Below the pieces are notes generated by a model that ran no database searches, was not told where the DNA came from, and saw only the letters and a list, made by a program, of their open reading frames with translations. This document shows, in pieces, positions 20,735 through 29,123 of a stretch of 64,000 nt of DNA. A program made the position numbers and the translations under genes. How positions within the stretch are numbered: the first letter of the stretch is position 1; each line of letters starts with the position of its first letter. Origin of the DNA: Bradyrhizobium yuanmingense (GTDB lineage Bacteria; Pseudomonadota; Alphaproteobacteria; Rhizobiales; Xanthobacteraceae). The stretch is taken from positions 550,092-614,091 of the forward strand of contig NZ_FMAE01000005.1 in the NCBI RefSeq assembly GCF_900094575.1, read 5' to 3'.

Positions 20735-21185
20735 TCATGTCTCCGTCCGCGGTTCGATCCCGTTCCGCTCGATCGCTCCATTCCGACACGATGGTCGGCA
20801 TGAAGCTTAGGTAGAGCAAATTCCGTACCAAAAAAGACCCTACGCTTTACTACATTCCGTGCGAATCACGGTGGTTCGATTCTCCCGCGATCATAGCCGA
20901 TCAATCGTAGCCAACCATGCTGTCACCCGACTATCAAGAATTCGCTAATCGGGGGTCGCCGGCTACCCGTGACAATACCGTGATTTCCGGTCTTGGCACG
21001 GGCGAAGTGATGGAAAACACCCCGGCGTTGCTGGATTGCCACGAAAAACAAGCACGAAAGCGGAACTTTCTGCTTGTCGCAGGGCGCAAAACCGCGTTTT
21101 GCGCCGTGCGCACGCGCACCTAACGTGAACGCCGCCCTGACGGGTCCACGGCAAACCGAGGGCTCGTCGTGACGCCTCAGTAGTG
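20735..21185. other. Intergenic region between clpP and clpX
   Basis: A 451-base stretch with no supported gene. It contains a perfect 10-bp hairpin GGCGCAAAAC / GTTTTGCGCC (21083-21105) downstream of clpP, which probably terminates or attenuates the clpP transcript. It also contains an AT-rich patch upstream of clpX (about 20815-20860) that probably carries the clpX promoter. A 68-residue + strand ORF here (20917-21123) lacks a ribosome site and family resemblance. Confidence 0.5.
21083..21105 (-). terminator. Hairpin downstream of clpP
   Basis: A perfect 10-bp stem with a 3-base loop (CGC) begins 81 bases after the clpP stop. No T-tract follows on the minus strand, so it may be a terminator needing help or a stabilising 3' structure. 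Confidence 0.45.
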
Positions 21186-21821
21186 CTACGGGGCCTTCGC
21201 CGGCGCCGGCTCCTCGGCGCGCTTATCGATCACCTTGTCGACCAAGCCGAACTCCTTGGCGTCGTTCGCAGTGAGGAACTTATCGCGTTCCAGCGCATCC
21301 TCGATCGACTTGTAGGTCTGGCCGGTGTGCTTGACGTAGATCTCGTTGAGCCGCTTCTTCAGGTTCAGGATCTCCTGGGCGTGCAGCATGATGTCGGTTG
21401 CCTGGCCCTGGAAGCCGCCGGAGGGCTGGTGCACCATGATGCGCGCGTTCGGCAGCGAGAAGCGCATGTCCTTCTCGCCGGCGCAAAGCAGCAGCGAGCC
21501 CATCGAAGCCGCCTGACCGGTGCACAGGGTCGAGACCGGCGGGCGGATGAACTGCATGGTGTCGTAGATCGCAAGGCCCGACGTCACCACGCCGCCCGGC
21601 GAGTTGATGTACATCGAGATTTCCTTCTTCGGATTTTCCGCCTCGAGGAACAGGAGCTGCGCGACGATCAGCGTCGACATGCCGTCCTCGACCGGGCCGG
21701 TCACGAAGATGATGCGCTCCTTCAAAAGGCGCGAGAAAATGTCGTAGGCGCGCTCGCCACGGTTGGTCTGCTCGACCACCATGGGCACGAGGTTCATGTA
21801 GGTTTCAACCGGATCGCGCAT
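21186..21821 (-). CDS. clpP: ClpP, proteolytic subunit of ClpXP
   Basis: 211 residues. The catalytic triad is visible: Ser in GQAASMGSLLL, His in ARIMVHQPSGG, and Asp in the C-terminal third (near ERDKFLTANDA). The handle region IYDTMQFIRPPVSTLC is typical. The start MRDPVETYMNLVPMVVEQ fits alphaproteobacterial ClpP. The protein forms the tetradecameric chamber of ClpXP in the cytoplasm. A candidate heat-shock promoter lies about 130-155 bases upstream. Confidence 0.97.
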   Translation of the reverse strand: MRDPVETYMNLVPMVVEQTNRGERAYDIFSRLLKERIIFVTGPVEDGMSTLIVAQLLFLEAENPKKEISMYINSPGGVVTSGLAIYDTMQFIRPPVSTLCTGQAASMGSLLLCAGEKDMRFSLPNARIMVHQPSGGFQGQATDIMLHAQEILNLKKRLNEIYVKHTGQTYKSIEDALERDKFLTANDAKEFGLVDKVIDKRAEEPAPAKAP

Positions 21822-21946
21822 GAGTCACCTAGGGTTTCGGAGACGGACATCGCCGGGCTGGCTTGCCAGCTTGGCTGGATTTGCCGGAAGGCGAATGGAC
21901 GTCCTGTGATGCAGGAACTTGGGTAAGAAGCAGAAAGGCGTAGCGA

Positions 21947-21975
21947 CAGATATAGCCCATTTCGCTTCTGACAAG
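21947..21975 (-). promoter_or_regulatory. Candidate RpoH (heat-shock) promoter for clpP
   Basis: On the minus strand CTTG (21972-21975) is followed by 16 bases and then CTATAT (21950-21955), extending to CTATATCTG. Alphaproteobacterial RpoH promoters have CTTG, about 17 bases, then CYTATNT. The fit is good but imperfect in spacing. Confidence 0.35.
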
Positions 21976-22026
21976 TGCGCAGCGCATTAAGGCTTAATCC
22001 GTGGGGCAGTTGAAGCTGATTCGCAC

Positions 22027-22066
22027 AAAGAGGCCCAGCCGGCCACCTGGCTAGCTGGGCCTCTTC
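22027..22066 (-). terminator. Rho-independent terminator of tig
   Basis: The 12-bp stem AAGAGGCCCAGC / GCTGGGCCTCTT encloses a smaller GGCC-containing loop, and CTCTTTGTG lies on the minus-strand exit side. It lies about 40 bases after the tig stop. Confidence 0.8.
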
Positions 22067-22102
22067 GCTCATCATCCTTAATAGCGGACTATCTCAAACC
22101 CT

Positions 22103-23464
22103 TCAGGCCGCGGTCTTTTCCGCGTCGTCGTCCTTGTAGAGGTCCTCGCGCGAAACCTTCTTCTCGGTCACGTTGGCGAGCTCGAGGATGAAGTCGACCA
22201 CCTTGTCCTCGTAGATCGGCGCACGAAGCTGGGCCAACGCCTGGGCGTTGTTGCGGTAGAAGTCCCAGACCTCCTTTTCGCGGCCGGGCATCGAGCGCGC
22301 GCGCTCGATCACGGCGCGGCCGACCTCGTCATCGGTCACGGTGATCTTGTTCTTCTCGCCGATCTCGGAGAGCACGAGGCCAAGCCGCACGCGGCGATCG
22401 GCGATCTTGCGATACTCCTCCTTTGCCTTGTCCTCGGTGGTGTCCTCGTCGGCAAAGGTCTTGCCGGCGGAGTCCATCTCGGCCTTGACCGAGTTCCACA
22501 TCAGGCTGAACTCCTCGTCCACCAGCGAGGGCGGCGCCTCGAAGCGATGCGCCTCGTCGAGGCGGTCGAGCAGCGCGCGCTTGACGCGCTGGCGCGTGGC
22601 GGTGGCGAACTCGGCAACGAGGCGCTCGCGCGCGGCCTCTTTGAGCTTGTCCAGCGATTCCAGGCCGAGCGACTTGGCGAACTCGTCGTCGATCGCAAGG
22701 TCCTGCGGCGCCTCGATCAGCGTCGCGGTGGTCTCGAACTCCGCCGGCTGGCCGGCGAGCTTGTCGTTCATGTAGTTCTTCGGGAACGACACTTTCAGCG
22801 TGCGCGTCTCGCCTGCGCCGATGCCGATGAGCTGCTCCTCGAAGCCCGGAATGAAGGTGTTGGAGCCGATCAGGACCTGGATGCCCTCGCCGGTGCCGCC
22901 TTCGAAGATTTCGCCGTTGATGCGGCCCGTGAAGTTGATGGTAACGCGGTCGCCCGACTCAGCCTTGGTGCCCTCGCCCTTGGCGGCATAGGTGCGGTTG
23001 GAATCGGCGATGCGCTTGATCGCCTCGTCGACATCGGCGTCGGTGACATCAGCAACTGGCTTCTCGACCTGGAAGCTCTTGAAGTCGGCGAGCGCGATCG
23101 CCGGCACTACTTCGATGGCGACCGTGTAGGTCAAATCCGTCTTGCCGCTCAGCAGCTCCTCGACCTCGGCCTGTTCGCTCGGCATGGTGATTTTCGGCTC
23201 GGTCGCAAGGCGAAAGCCGCGCTCGGAGAACAGCTGCGTGTTGGTGTCGCGGATGGTCTGGTCGATGGTCTCGGCCATGACCGAGCGACCATAGACCTTC
23301 TTCAGGTGCGCGACCGGCACCTTGCCCGGACGGAAGCCGTTGATACGGACCTTGTCCTTGAGGTCGACGAGCTTGGCGCCGGCCTTGGCGTCGAGATCAG
23401 ACGCGGGAACGCTGATCTTGAACTCGTGCTTCAAACCTTCCGAGAGGGTTTCTGTGACCTGCAT
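22103..23464 (-). CDS. tig: Trigger factor (ribosome-associated chaperone and prolyl isomerase)
   Basis: 453 residues from ATG 23464. The frame stays open further upstream into tRNA-Leu, but MQVTETLSEGLKHEF is the standard start. The ribosome-binding loop GFRPGKVP lies near residue 43. The middle FKBP-type PPIase domain has SGDRVTINFTGRINGE and GSNTFIPGFEEQLIG. The C-terminal helical chaperone arms are intact, and the acidic tail is common in this family. It binds nascent chains at the exit tunnel. Confidence 0.96.
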   Translation of the reverse strand: MQVTETLSEGLKHEFKISVPASDLDAKAGAKLVDLKDKVRINGFRPGKVPVAHLKKVYGRSVMAETIDQTIRDTNTQLFSERGFRLATEPKITMPSEQAEVEELLSGKTDLTYTVAIEVVPAIALADFKSFQVEKPVADVTDADVDEAIKRIADSNRTYAAKGEGTKAESGDRVTINFTGRINGEIFEGGTGEGIQVLIGSNTFIPGFEEQLIGIGAGETRTLKVSFPKNYMNDKLAGQPAEFETTATLIEAPQDLAIDDEFAKSLGLESLDKLKEAARERLVAEFATATRQRVKRALLDRLDEAHRFEAPPSLVDEEFSLMWNSVKAEMDSAGKTFADEDTTEDKAKEEYRKIADRRVRLGLVLSEIGEKNKITVTDDEVGRAVIERARSMPGREKEVWDFYRNNAQALAQLRAPIYEDKVVDFILELANVTEKKVSREDLYKDDDAEKTAA

Positions 23465-23639
23465 GGCGTCCAATCTTCTTTTCGTTCGGCCCCGGCACGT
23501 CGCGCGTCGGGACGCTGTCGTTAATCGATCCGGCGCGAGGCAAACGCCTCCACGCCGGTGGTTCATCAGACCCGCTTCCTGACGGATGATCATCCGCGCG
23601 GAAGCAAGCCTCGTAATCCGTGCAAACGCGATAAGCGCT

Positions 23640-23724
23640 TGGTGCGGGCGGAGGGACTCGAACCCCCACAACTTTCGTCACTGGAACCTAAATCCAGCGC
23701 GTCTACCAGTTCCGCCACGCCCGC
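23640..23724 (-). tRNA. tRNA-Leu (TAG)
   Basis: An 85-nt class II tRNA. Acceptor GCGGGCG pairs with CGCCCGC before ACCA. The D-arm reads TGGCGGAACTGGTAGACGC, the anticodon loop TTTAGGT carries TAG, a long variable arm follows (GTGACGAAAGTTGT region), and the T-arm contains GGTTCGAGTCC. The long variable arm and TAG anticodon identify leucine. Confidence 0.97.
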
Positions 23725-23878
23725 GTGAATTCGCATCAAGACCGGCCGCGATGCCGCGGGCGGCCGGGCTTATAGCATGTGCCTGACTGTTCGCAGCAAA
23801 AAAATGGCCTGATGGAGGCAAGCTTCAAGTAGGCACTGCGGCTGGACTTATCCAGCACGGCGTGGTCCGGATCGTGCC

Positions 23879-25180
23879 ATGACAACGCGGATCCATGCTC
23901 CCCATCGGCGCGAGGTTTTGGCCGGCTTAGGGGCCTCGGCAGCCGGGCTGATCGTGGGCGGTGCAGGCCCCTCCGTCACGGCCCAGCTCGCGCTGCAGGC
24001 GAGACCGGCAACGCTGGCTTTGAGACCGGGTCAGCCGGCTACACCAATCTGGGAGCTGGCCACCGTAAGCCACCTCAGAGACGTGCATCTCAAGCGTTTC
24101 GACCGCTGCCAGGTGGTCTTCAGCAACAACCTCCCTGTGCCGATTGCGCCAGTCTGGTACAGCCTCCACGCGCCGATGGCCGCCGACCCGCTCCGCGGCC
24201 GCGCCCCGGCAGCGCCGGATGCGACAGAAACATCAATTATTTCAGTGCCTAATGCAGGCACCCTGCTGGCCGACTTCCGCCTCTTCGAGCACCGCCTGCA
24301 GCAGCCCGCACGCGCGCTTCCGATCATCGTGGCCGAAACCGGCCCGGTCGCCGTCGATCGTGATGAGCTCCTGCTGATCCAGGAATGGCGCCTGCGGCCG
24401 GATGGCACCGCGGTCCCGCCGGGCCAGGACCCGAAGGATACGACGCCGCTTTACACAATCAACGGCAAGACTTCATTCGAACTCTCAGCTTCGGCGAGCG
24501 AGCGGCTGCGGCTACGCTTCATCAACGGCTCGCAACGCTCTGTTCTCGCAATCAAATTGGAAAACCACGAAGTCCGTGTGATGGCCCTCGACGGCCAGCC
24601 GGCCGAGCCGTTCCCCGCGCGCAACGGCGCGTTGGTGCTGGCCCCGGGTGCGCGGGCCGACGCTTTCGTGGATGCGGCCAGTTCGGCCCCGTTTATGCTG
24701 CATGACGGCAAGGCGGTGCGCCAGGTCGGACACCTGACTGTCTCCGGGAAGCTGGAGCGCGCTCCGCTGCCGCCGCCGCAGCCGCTCCCGCCGAATGATC
24801 TGCCTGAGAAGCTCGATCTACGAGCCGCCCTGCGGTTCGATGTCGCGCTCGGTACGGCCGATGCCGGCTGGGCACGGCCCGCGACCTTCTCCACCGCCTC
24901 CGCCCCTGCCTTCCGCGCCAAGACCGGCCGCACCGTGGTGCTGGCGCTGCAGAACCCCGCCCCGGTCACCACCGTGTTTCACCTGCACGGCCACCATTTC
25001 CGGCTGCTCGACAAGCTCGACGACGGCTGGAAGCCCTATTGGCTCGACACGCTCGCGATCGAGCCTGGCCAGACCCAGCGCATCGCGTTCGCCGCGACCT
25101 CGCCCGGACGCTGGCTGATCGAATCCGTCGTGACCGACTGGGCCGCGCCGCGGCTGGTGCGCTGGTACGGGGTGGAGTGA
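23879..25180 (+). CDS. Tat-exported multicopper-oxidase-like protein with degenerate copper sites
   Basis: 433 residues. A twin-arginine-like leader (RREVLAGLGASAAGLIVGG, RR at 10-11) indicates folded export. Three cupredoxin domains are recognisable. Of the copper ligands only the C-terminal HLHGHHF (368-374) remains. The first-domain HWHG and HSH motifs are absent, and the final HCHxxxH segment that supplies the T1 Cys is replaced by RWLIESVVTDW. The protein therefore resembles SufI/FtsP-type cupredoxin proteins that lack copper, rather than laccases. A structural periplasmic role is inference. The gene stands alone. Confidence 0.8.
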   Translation: MTTRIHAPHRREVLAGLGASAAGLIVGGAGPSVTAQLALQARPATLALRPGQPATPIWELATVSHLRDVHLKRFDRCQVVFSNNLPVPIAPVWYSLHAPMAADPLRGRAPAAPDATETSIISVPNAGTLLADFRLFEHRLQQPARALPIIVAETGPVAVDRDELLLIQEWRLRPDGTAVPPGQDPKDTTPLYTINGKTSFELSASASERLRLRFINGSQRSVLAIKLENHEVRVMALDGQPAEPFPARNGALVLAPGARADAFVDAASSAPFMLHDGKAVRQVGHLTVSGKLERAPLPPPQPLPPNDLPEKLDLRAALRFDVALGTADAGWARPATFSTASAPAFRAKTGRTVVLALQNPAPVTTVFHLHGHHFRLLDKLDDGWKPYWLDTLAIEPGQTQRIAFAATSPGRWLIESVVTDWAAPRLVRWYGVE

Positions 25181-25184
25181 ACGT

Positions 25185-26684
25185 TCAGTATTCGATGCCC
25201 AGCGCGTCATAGATCCGCCGGTGCACGGCCGGCAGCGTCTCGGTCAGATCCTCCGCGATCAGGCCCGGCCCAGCTTCGCTTCCCGCCTCGCCATGCATCC
25301 AGACGCCGATGCTGGCGGCCTCGAACGCCGGCACGCCTTGCGCCAGGAGCCCGGCGATGATCCCGGACAGCACGTCGCCGGCGCCGGCCGTGGCGAGCCA
25401 GGGCGGCGCATTGGCGGCGATGGTGGCGCGGCCGTCGGGGGCGGCGATTGTGGTGTCCGGGCCCTTCAGCAGCACGACGGCGCCGCAGCGCTCGGCGGCG
25501 GCGCGGACGCGCTCGAGCTTGGAGCGGCCGGGATGCTTGTTGCTGAGGTCGGAGAACAGGCGCGGAAACTCGCCTTCGTGCGGGGTCAGCACCACCGCAT
25601 TGTCCTGCGAGGACTTGATCGATTCGAACAGGCGCTCGGGGGTTGCGGCAAAGCTGGTCAGCGCATCCGCATCGAGCACCAGATGCCGCTGCGCGGTAAG
25701 CGCGGTGTGGACGAGATCGCAGGTGCGCTCACCGATGCCCGCACCGGGGCCGATGATGCAGGTGTTGTAGCGTTTGTCGCCGAGCAGCTCGCCGAACTCG
25801 ATCGCGCTGTCGACGGGGCGAACCATCACCGCGGTGAGCGCGGCAGCATTGATCGCGAGTGCATCGCGCGGGCTCGCCAGCGTCACGAGGCCCGCACCGG
25901 CGCGCAGCGCGCCGCGCGCGGCGAGCCGTGCTGCGCCGGTCGCGGCTGCATCGCCTGAGACCGCCAGCACGTGACCGCGCGCGTATTTGTGGCCGTCGAT
26001 GCGCGGGACCGGAAAGGCGGTGCCCCAGAGATCCGGATCGTTCTCGAAGGTCTGCGGCGCGATCTCCTCCAGCACCTGCGCATCGATGCCGATGTCGGCA
26101 ACGCGCACGCGGCCGCAATGCATGCGCCCGGGCAACAGCAGATGCGCCGGCTTCTTGCGGAAGAAGGTGACGGTCTCGGTGGCGTTCACCGCCACGCCCA
26201 GCACCGCCGCGCTGGTGCCGTTGATGCCGCTCGGCAGGTCGACCGCCAGCACCGGGGCACCGTTGGCGTTGATCGCCTCGATCATGGCGCGCGCTTCGCC
26301 ATCCACGGTGCGGCTGAGGCCGGCGCCGAACAGCGCATCGATGATCAGCGCAGGCCTGCCGATCGCCTGCGGGTTGAACGGCAGCACCGGGTGCTTCCAG
26401 CCGCGCGCGGCCGAGGCGGCATCGCCCTGGAGCTGGTCCCGCTCGCACATCAGGATCACCGAGACCTCGCGCCCCTGCGCGGCGAGCTCGGCCGCGGCCA
26501 CGAAACCGTCCCCGCCATTGTTGCCGGGGCCGGCGACGATCAGGATCGGCCCCTCCTCCACCAGCGCATGGGCGGCCTCGGCGACCGCCTGGCCGGCGCT
26601 GAGCATCAGCTTGAAACCGGGCGTGCCGGCCGCGATGGCAAGCTGGTCGGCTCGCTGCATTTCGGCGTTGGTCAGAACTTCCAT
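25185..26684 (-). CDS. nnr: Bifunctional NAD(P)HX epimerase / ADP-dependent dehydratase
   Basis: 499 residues from ATG 26684, chosen for its AGGAAG site and the MEVLTNAEMQRADQ start. Residues ~1-215 are the YjeF N-terminal epimerase (GPGNNGGDGFVAA). Residues ~225-490 are the ribokinase-like dehydratase (VLTPHEGEFPRLF, LLKGPDTTIAAPDGR, and the signature NAPPWLATAGAGDVLSGIIAG). The enzyme repairs hydrated NADH/NADPH in the cytoplasm. It is divergent from glnB across a 381-base gap. Confidence 0.93.
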   Translation of the reverse strand: MEVLTNAEMQRADQLAIAAGTPGFKLMLSAGQAVAEAAHALVEEGPILIVAGPGNNGGDGFVAAAELAAQGREVSVILMCERDQLQGDAASAARGWKHPVLPFNPQAIGRPALIIDALFGAGLSRTVDGEARAMIEAINANGAPVLAVDLPSGINGTSAAVLGVAVNATETVTFFRKKPAHLLLPGRMHCGRVRVADIGIDAQVLEEIAPQTFENDPDLWGTAFPVPRIDGHKYARGHVLAVSGDAAATGAARLAARGALRAGAGLVTLASPRDALAINAAALTAVMVRPVDSAIEFGELLGDKRYNTCIIGPGAGIGERTCDLVHTALTAQRHLVLDADALTSFAATPERLFESIKSSQDNAVVLTPHEGEFPRLFSDLSNKHPGRSKLERVRAAAERCGAVVLLKGPDTTIAAPDGRATIAANAPPWLATAGAGDVLSGIIAGLLAQGVPAFEAASIGVWMHGEAGSEAGPGLIAEDLTETLPAVHRRIYDALGIEY

Positions 26685-27065
26685 GCCACTTCCTAGTACA
26701 AACGCCTCTTGAACAGGCATCTTTTGCGCCGATCCGGCGGTGGGAACGTCGAAATGCACATATATTGAACCGTTTGCCTATTTTTCGGTCTTCGGTATTT
26801 TGTGCAGGTCGGCACCATCACTCAGAGATGCTCGTTAAAAGGCTGATAACGCTCCGATAATCAGGGCATTTGCAACTTGGCATAGACCCTGCTTTCGAGG
26901 AAGCCGCTTCGGTTCGTCGTGCTCACTGACATCTTGAAGGGCGTGGCCGGCCGTTGTTGCCGGACGGGTCAGGGATCCCGGCACAGAGAAGACAAGATCG
27001 TGCGTTGAGAAATGCGCGTCCTGACGAAGACGTTGCTATTGGATCGAAAGGCCGGGAGTCGCGCA
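26685..27065. other. Intergenic control region between nnr and glnB
   Basis: This 381-base gap between divergent genes holds the -24/-12 promoter at 26877-26895, leaving a leader of about 160 bases before glnB. AT-rich DNA near 26755-26860 may hold the nnr promoter and activator sites. A possible in-frame upstream start for glnB (27012) would add 18 residues not found in other PII proteins. Confidence 0.5.
26877..26895 (+). promoter_or_regulatory. Sigma-54 (RpoN) promoter upstream of glnB
   Basis: The sequence TTGGCATAGACCCTGCTTT has GG, exactly 10 bases, then GC, matching the -24/-12 rule (TGGCAC-N5-TTGCW) well. It reads towards glnB-glnA. In B. japonicum glnB is known to use an NtrC/RpoN promoter, which fits. 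Confidence 0.8.
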
Positions 27066-27404
27066 GTGAAGAAAATCGAAGCCATCATCAAGCCATTCAA
27101 GCTCGACGAGGTGAAGGAAGCGCTTCAAGAAGTCGGTCTGCAGGGCATCACCGTCACCGAGGCCAAGGGCTTTGGCCGGCAGAAGGGTCACGCCGAACTT
27201 TACCGCGGCGCAGAATACATCGTCGACTTCCTGCCGAAGGTCAAAATCGAGATCGTGATCGGCGACGATCTGGTCGAGCGGGCCATCGACGCGATCCGCC
27301 GCGCCGCGCAGACCGGCCGCATCGGCGACGGCAAGATTTTCGTCTCCAACATCGAAGAGGCGATCCGCATCCGAACCGGCGAATCCGGGCTGGACGCTAT
27401 CTGA
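27066..27404 (+). CDS. glnB: PII nitrogen regulatory protein GlnB
   Basis: 112 residues, the exact family length, from GTG 27066. MKKIEAIIKPFKLDEVKEAL is the classic PII start. The T-loop ELYRGAEYIVDFLPK carries Tyr51, the uridylylation site. The C-terminal signature TGRIGDGKIFV is intact. The trimer binds ATP/ADP and 2-oxoglutarate and signals nitrogen status to GlnE, NtrB and ammonium transporters. It is followed by glnA on the same strand. Confidence 0.95.
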   Translation: MKKIEAIIKPFKLDEVKEALQEVGLQGITVTEAKGFGRQKGHAELYRGAEYIVDFLPKVKIEIVIGDDLVERAIDAIRRAAQTGRIGDGKIFVSNIEEAIRIRTGESGLDAI

Positions 27405-27447
27405 ACCGGGTGCTATCCCGCATTTTGCGACACTCTGACAAGAAATA

Positions 27448-27474
27448 AGGCTGCTTCGGCGGCCTGATTTCGTT
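27448..27474 (+). terminator. Intercistronic hairpin between glnB and glnA
   Basis: The 7-bp stem AGGCTGC / GCGGCCT with a TTCG tetraloop is followed by GATTTCGTTT. It may be a partial terminator or attenuator that sets the glnB:glnA ratio, or an mRNA processing end. Confidence 0.45.
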
Positions 27475-27557
27475 TGTGCGGTCGCGCGCGAACTCGCCAA
27501 AAGCGAGAACAATCTTGCTCACCTGGAAACCGACCCGCAGAGCCATAAGGGGTATGC

Positions 27558-28967
27558 ATGAAGACCGCCAAAGACGTCCTGAAATCGATCAAGGACAACG
27601 ACGTGAAGTACGTCGACCTGCGCTTCACCGATCCGCGCGGCAAGTGGCAGCACGTCACGTTCGACGTCAGCATGATCGATGAAGACATCTTCGCCGAAGG
27701 GACGATGTTCGACGGCTCCTCGATTGCCGGCTGGAAGGCGATCAACGAGTCCGACATGTGCCTGATGCCCGATCCGGTGACCGCGACGATCGACCCGTTC
27801 TTCGCCGAGACCACCATGGTCATCACCTGCGACGTGCTCGAGCCGACCACCGGCGAGCCCTATAACCGCGACCCCCGCGGCATCGCCAAGAAGGCCGAGG
27901 CGATGGTGAAGTCGATGGGCGTGGGCGACGCCGTGTTCGTCGGCCCCGAAGCCGAGTTCTTCGTGTTCGACGACGTGCGCTTCTCCTCCACCCCCTACAA
28001 CACCGGTTTCCGCCTCGACTCCTCGGAGCTGCCGACCAACTCCGACACCGAATATGAAGGCGGCAATCTCGGCCACCGCGTCCGCACCAAGGGCGGCTAT
28101 TTCCCGGTGCCGCCGCAGGACTCGGTGCAGGACATGCGCTCGGAGATGCTGGGCGCCATGGCCAAGATGGGCGTCAAGGTCGAGAAGCATCACCACGAGG
28201 TCGCTTCCGCCCAGCACGAGCTCGGCATGAAGTTCGACACGCTGACGCTGATGGCCGACCACATCCAGATCTACAAATACTGCATCCACCAGGTCGCGCA
28301 CATCTACGGCAAGACCGCCACCTTCATGCCGAAGCCGGTCTACGGCGACAACGGCTCGGGCATGCACGTGCACCAGTCGATCTGGAAGGACGGCAAGCCG
28401 GTGTTTGCCGGCAACAAATACGCCGACCTGTCGGAGACCTGCCTCCACTATATCGGCGGCATCATCAAGCACGCCAAGGCGATCAACGCCTTCACCAACC
28501 CGTCGACCAACTCCTACAAGCGTCTGGTCCCGGGCTATGAGGCCCCGGTGCTGCTCGCCTATTCCGCGCGCAACCGCTCGGCGTCGTGCCGCATCCCCTA
28601 CACCGCCTCGCCGAAGGCCAAGCGCGTCGAGGTGCGCTTCCCCGATCCGCTCGCCAATCCCTATCTCGGCTTCGCCGCGATGCTGATGGCCGGCCTCGAC
28701 GGCATCAAGAACAAGATGGATCCGGGTCCGGCGATGGACAAGGACCTCTACGATTTGCCGAAGGAAGAGCTGAAGCAGATCCCGACCGTGTGCGGCTCGC
28801 TTCGCGAGGCGCTCGAAAACCTCGACAAGGACCGCGCCTTCCTCAAGGCCGGCGGCGTGTTCGACGACGACTTCATCGACGCCTATATCGAGCTGAAGAT
28901 GACCGAGGTTGAGCGCTTCGAGATGACCCCGCACCCGGTTGAGTTCGACATGTACTATTCGGGCTAA
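27558..28967 (+). CDS. glnA: Glutamine synthetase type I
   Basis: 469 residues, standard for GSI. It makes glutamine from glutamate, ammonia and ATP as a cytoplasmic dodecamer. Motifs in order: the MFDGSSIAGW latch loop, the metal ligands in GPEAEFFVFD, NGSGMHVHQS, and the NRSASCRIP segment. The adenylylation Tyr lies in KDLYDLPKEE, so activity should be tuned by GlnE. The start is the ATG after a GGGGTATGC context. The gene lies 153 bases after glnB. Confidence 0.97.
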   Translation: MKTAKDVLKSIKDNDVKYVDLRFTDPRGKWQHVTFDVSMIDEDIFAEGTMFDGSSIAGWKAINESDMCLMPDPVTATIDPFFAETTMVITCDVLEPTTGEPYNRDPRGIAKKAEAMVKSMGVGDAVFVGPEAEFFVFDDVRFSSTPYNTGFRLDSSELPTNSDTEYEGGNLGHRVRTKGGYFPVPPQDSVQDMRSEMLGAMAKMGVKVEKHHHEVASAQHELGMKFDTLTLMADHIQIYKYCIHQVAHIYGKTATFMPKPVYGDNGSGMHVHQSIWKDGKPVFAGNKYADLSETCLHYIGGIIKHAKAINAFTNPSTNSYKRLVPGYEAPVLLAYSARNRSASCRIPYTASPKAKRVEVRFPDPLANPYLGFAAMLMAGLDGIKNKMDPGPAMDKDLYDLPKEELKQIPTVCGSLREALENLDKDRAFLKAGGVFDDDFIDAYIELKMTEVERFEMTPHPVEFDMYYSG

Positions 28968-28992
28968 GCGGTCCGAACTATACGCGACAAGC

Positions 28993-29025
28993 AAAAGGCG
29001 CTTCCGGAAGGAGGCGCCTTTTCGT
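28993..29025 (+). terminator. Rho-independent terminator of glnA
   Basis: The stem AAAAGGCGC / GCGCCTTTT, with a 12-base loop, is followed by CGTTT. It begins 26 bases after the glnA stop. Confidence 0.85.
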
Positions 29026-29123
29026 TTGAGGGGTCTCGACCGCTACCACGTCGCCGTGAACGCCCGCTGCAGCTCGGCCGGAGCCGTGGCGCCCGCTCGC
29101 GATCAGCACCTCGCCGCTTTCTG

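Noticed and set aside
20917..21123. 68-codon ORF between clpP and clpX
   Set aside because: No ribosome site or recognisable sequence; it covers the clpP downstream hairpin.
26795..26820. GTGC-N6-GCAC palindrome upstream of the sigma-54 promoter as an NtrC site
   Set aside because: The half-sites are in the opposite order to the NtrC consensus (GCAC...GTGC), so I did not call it.
27519..28994. 491-codon ORF antisense to glnA
   Set aside because: Shadow of a highly codon-biased gene; no start site or family resemblance.
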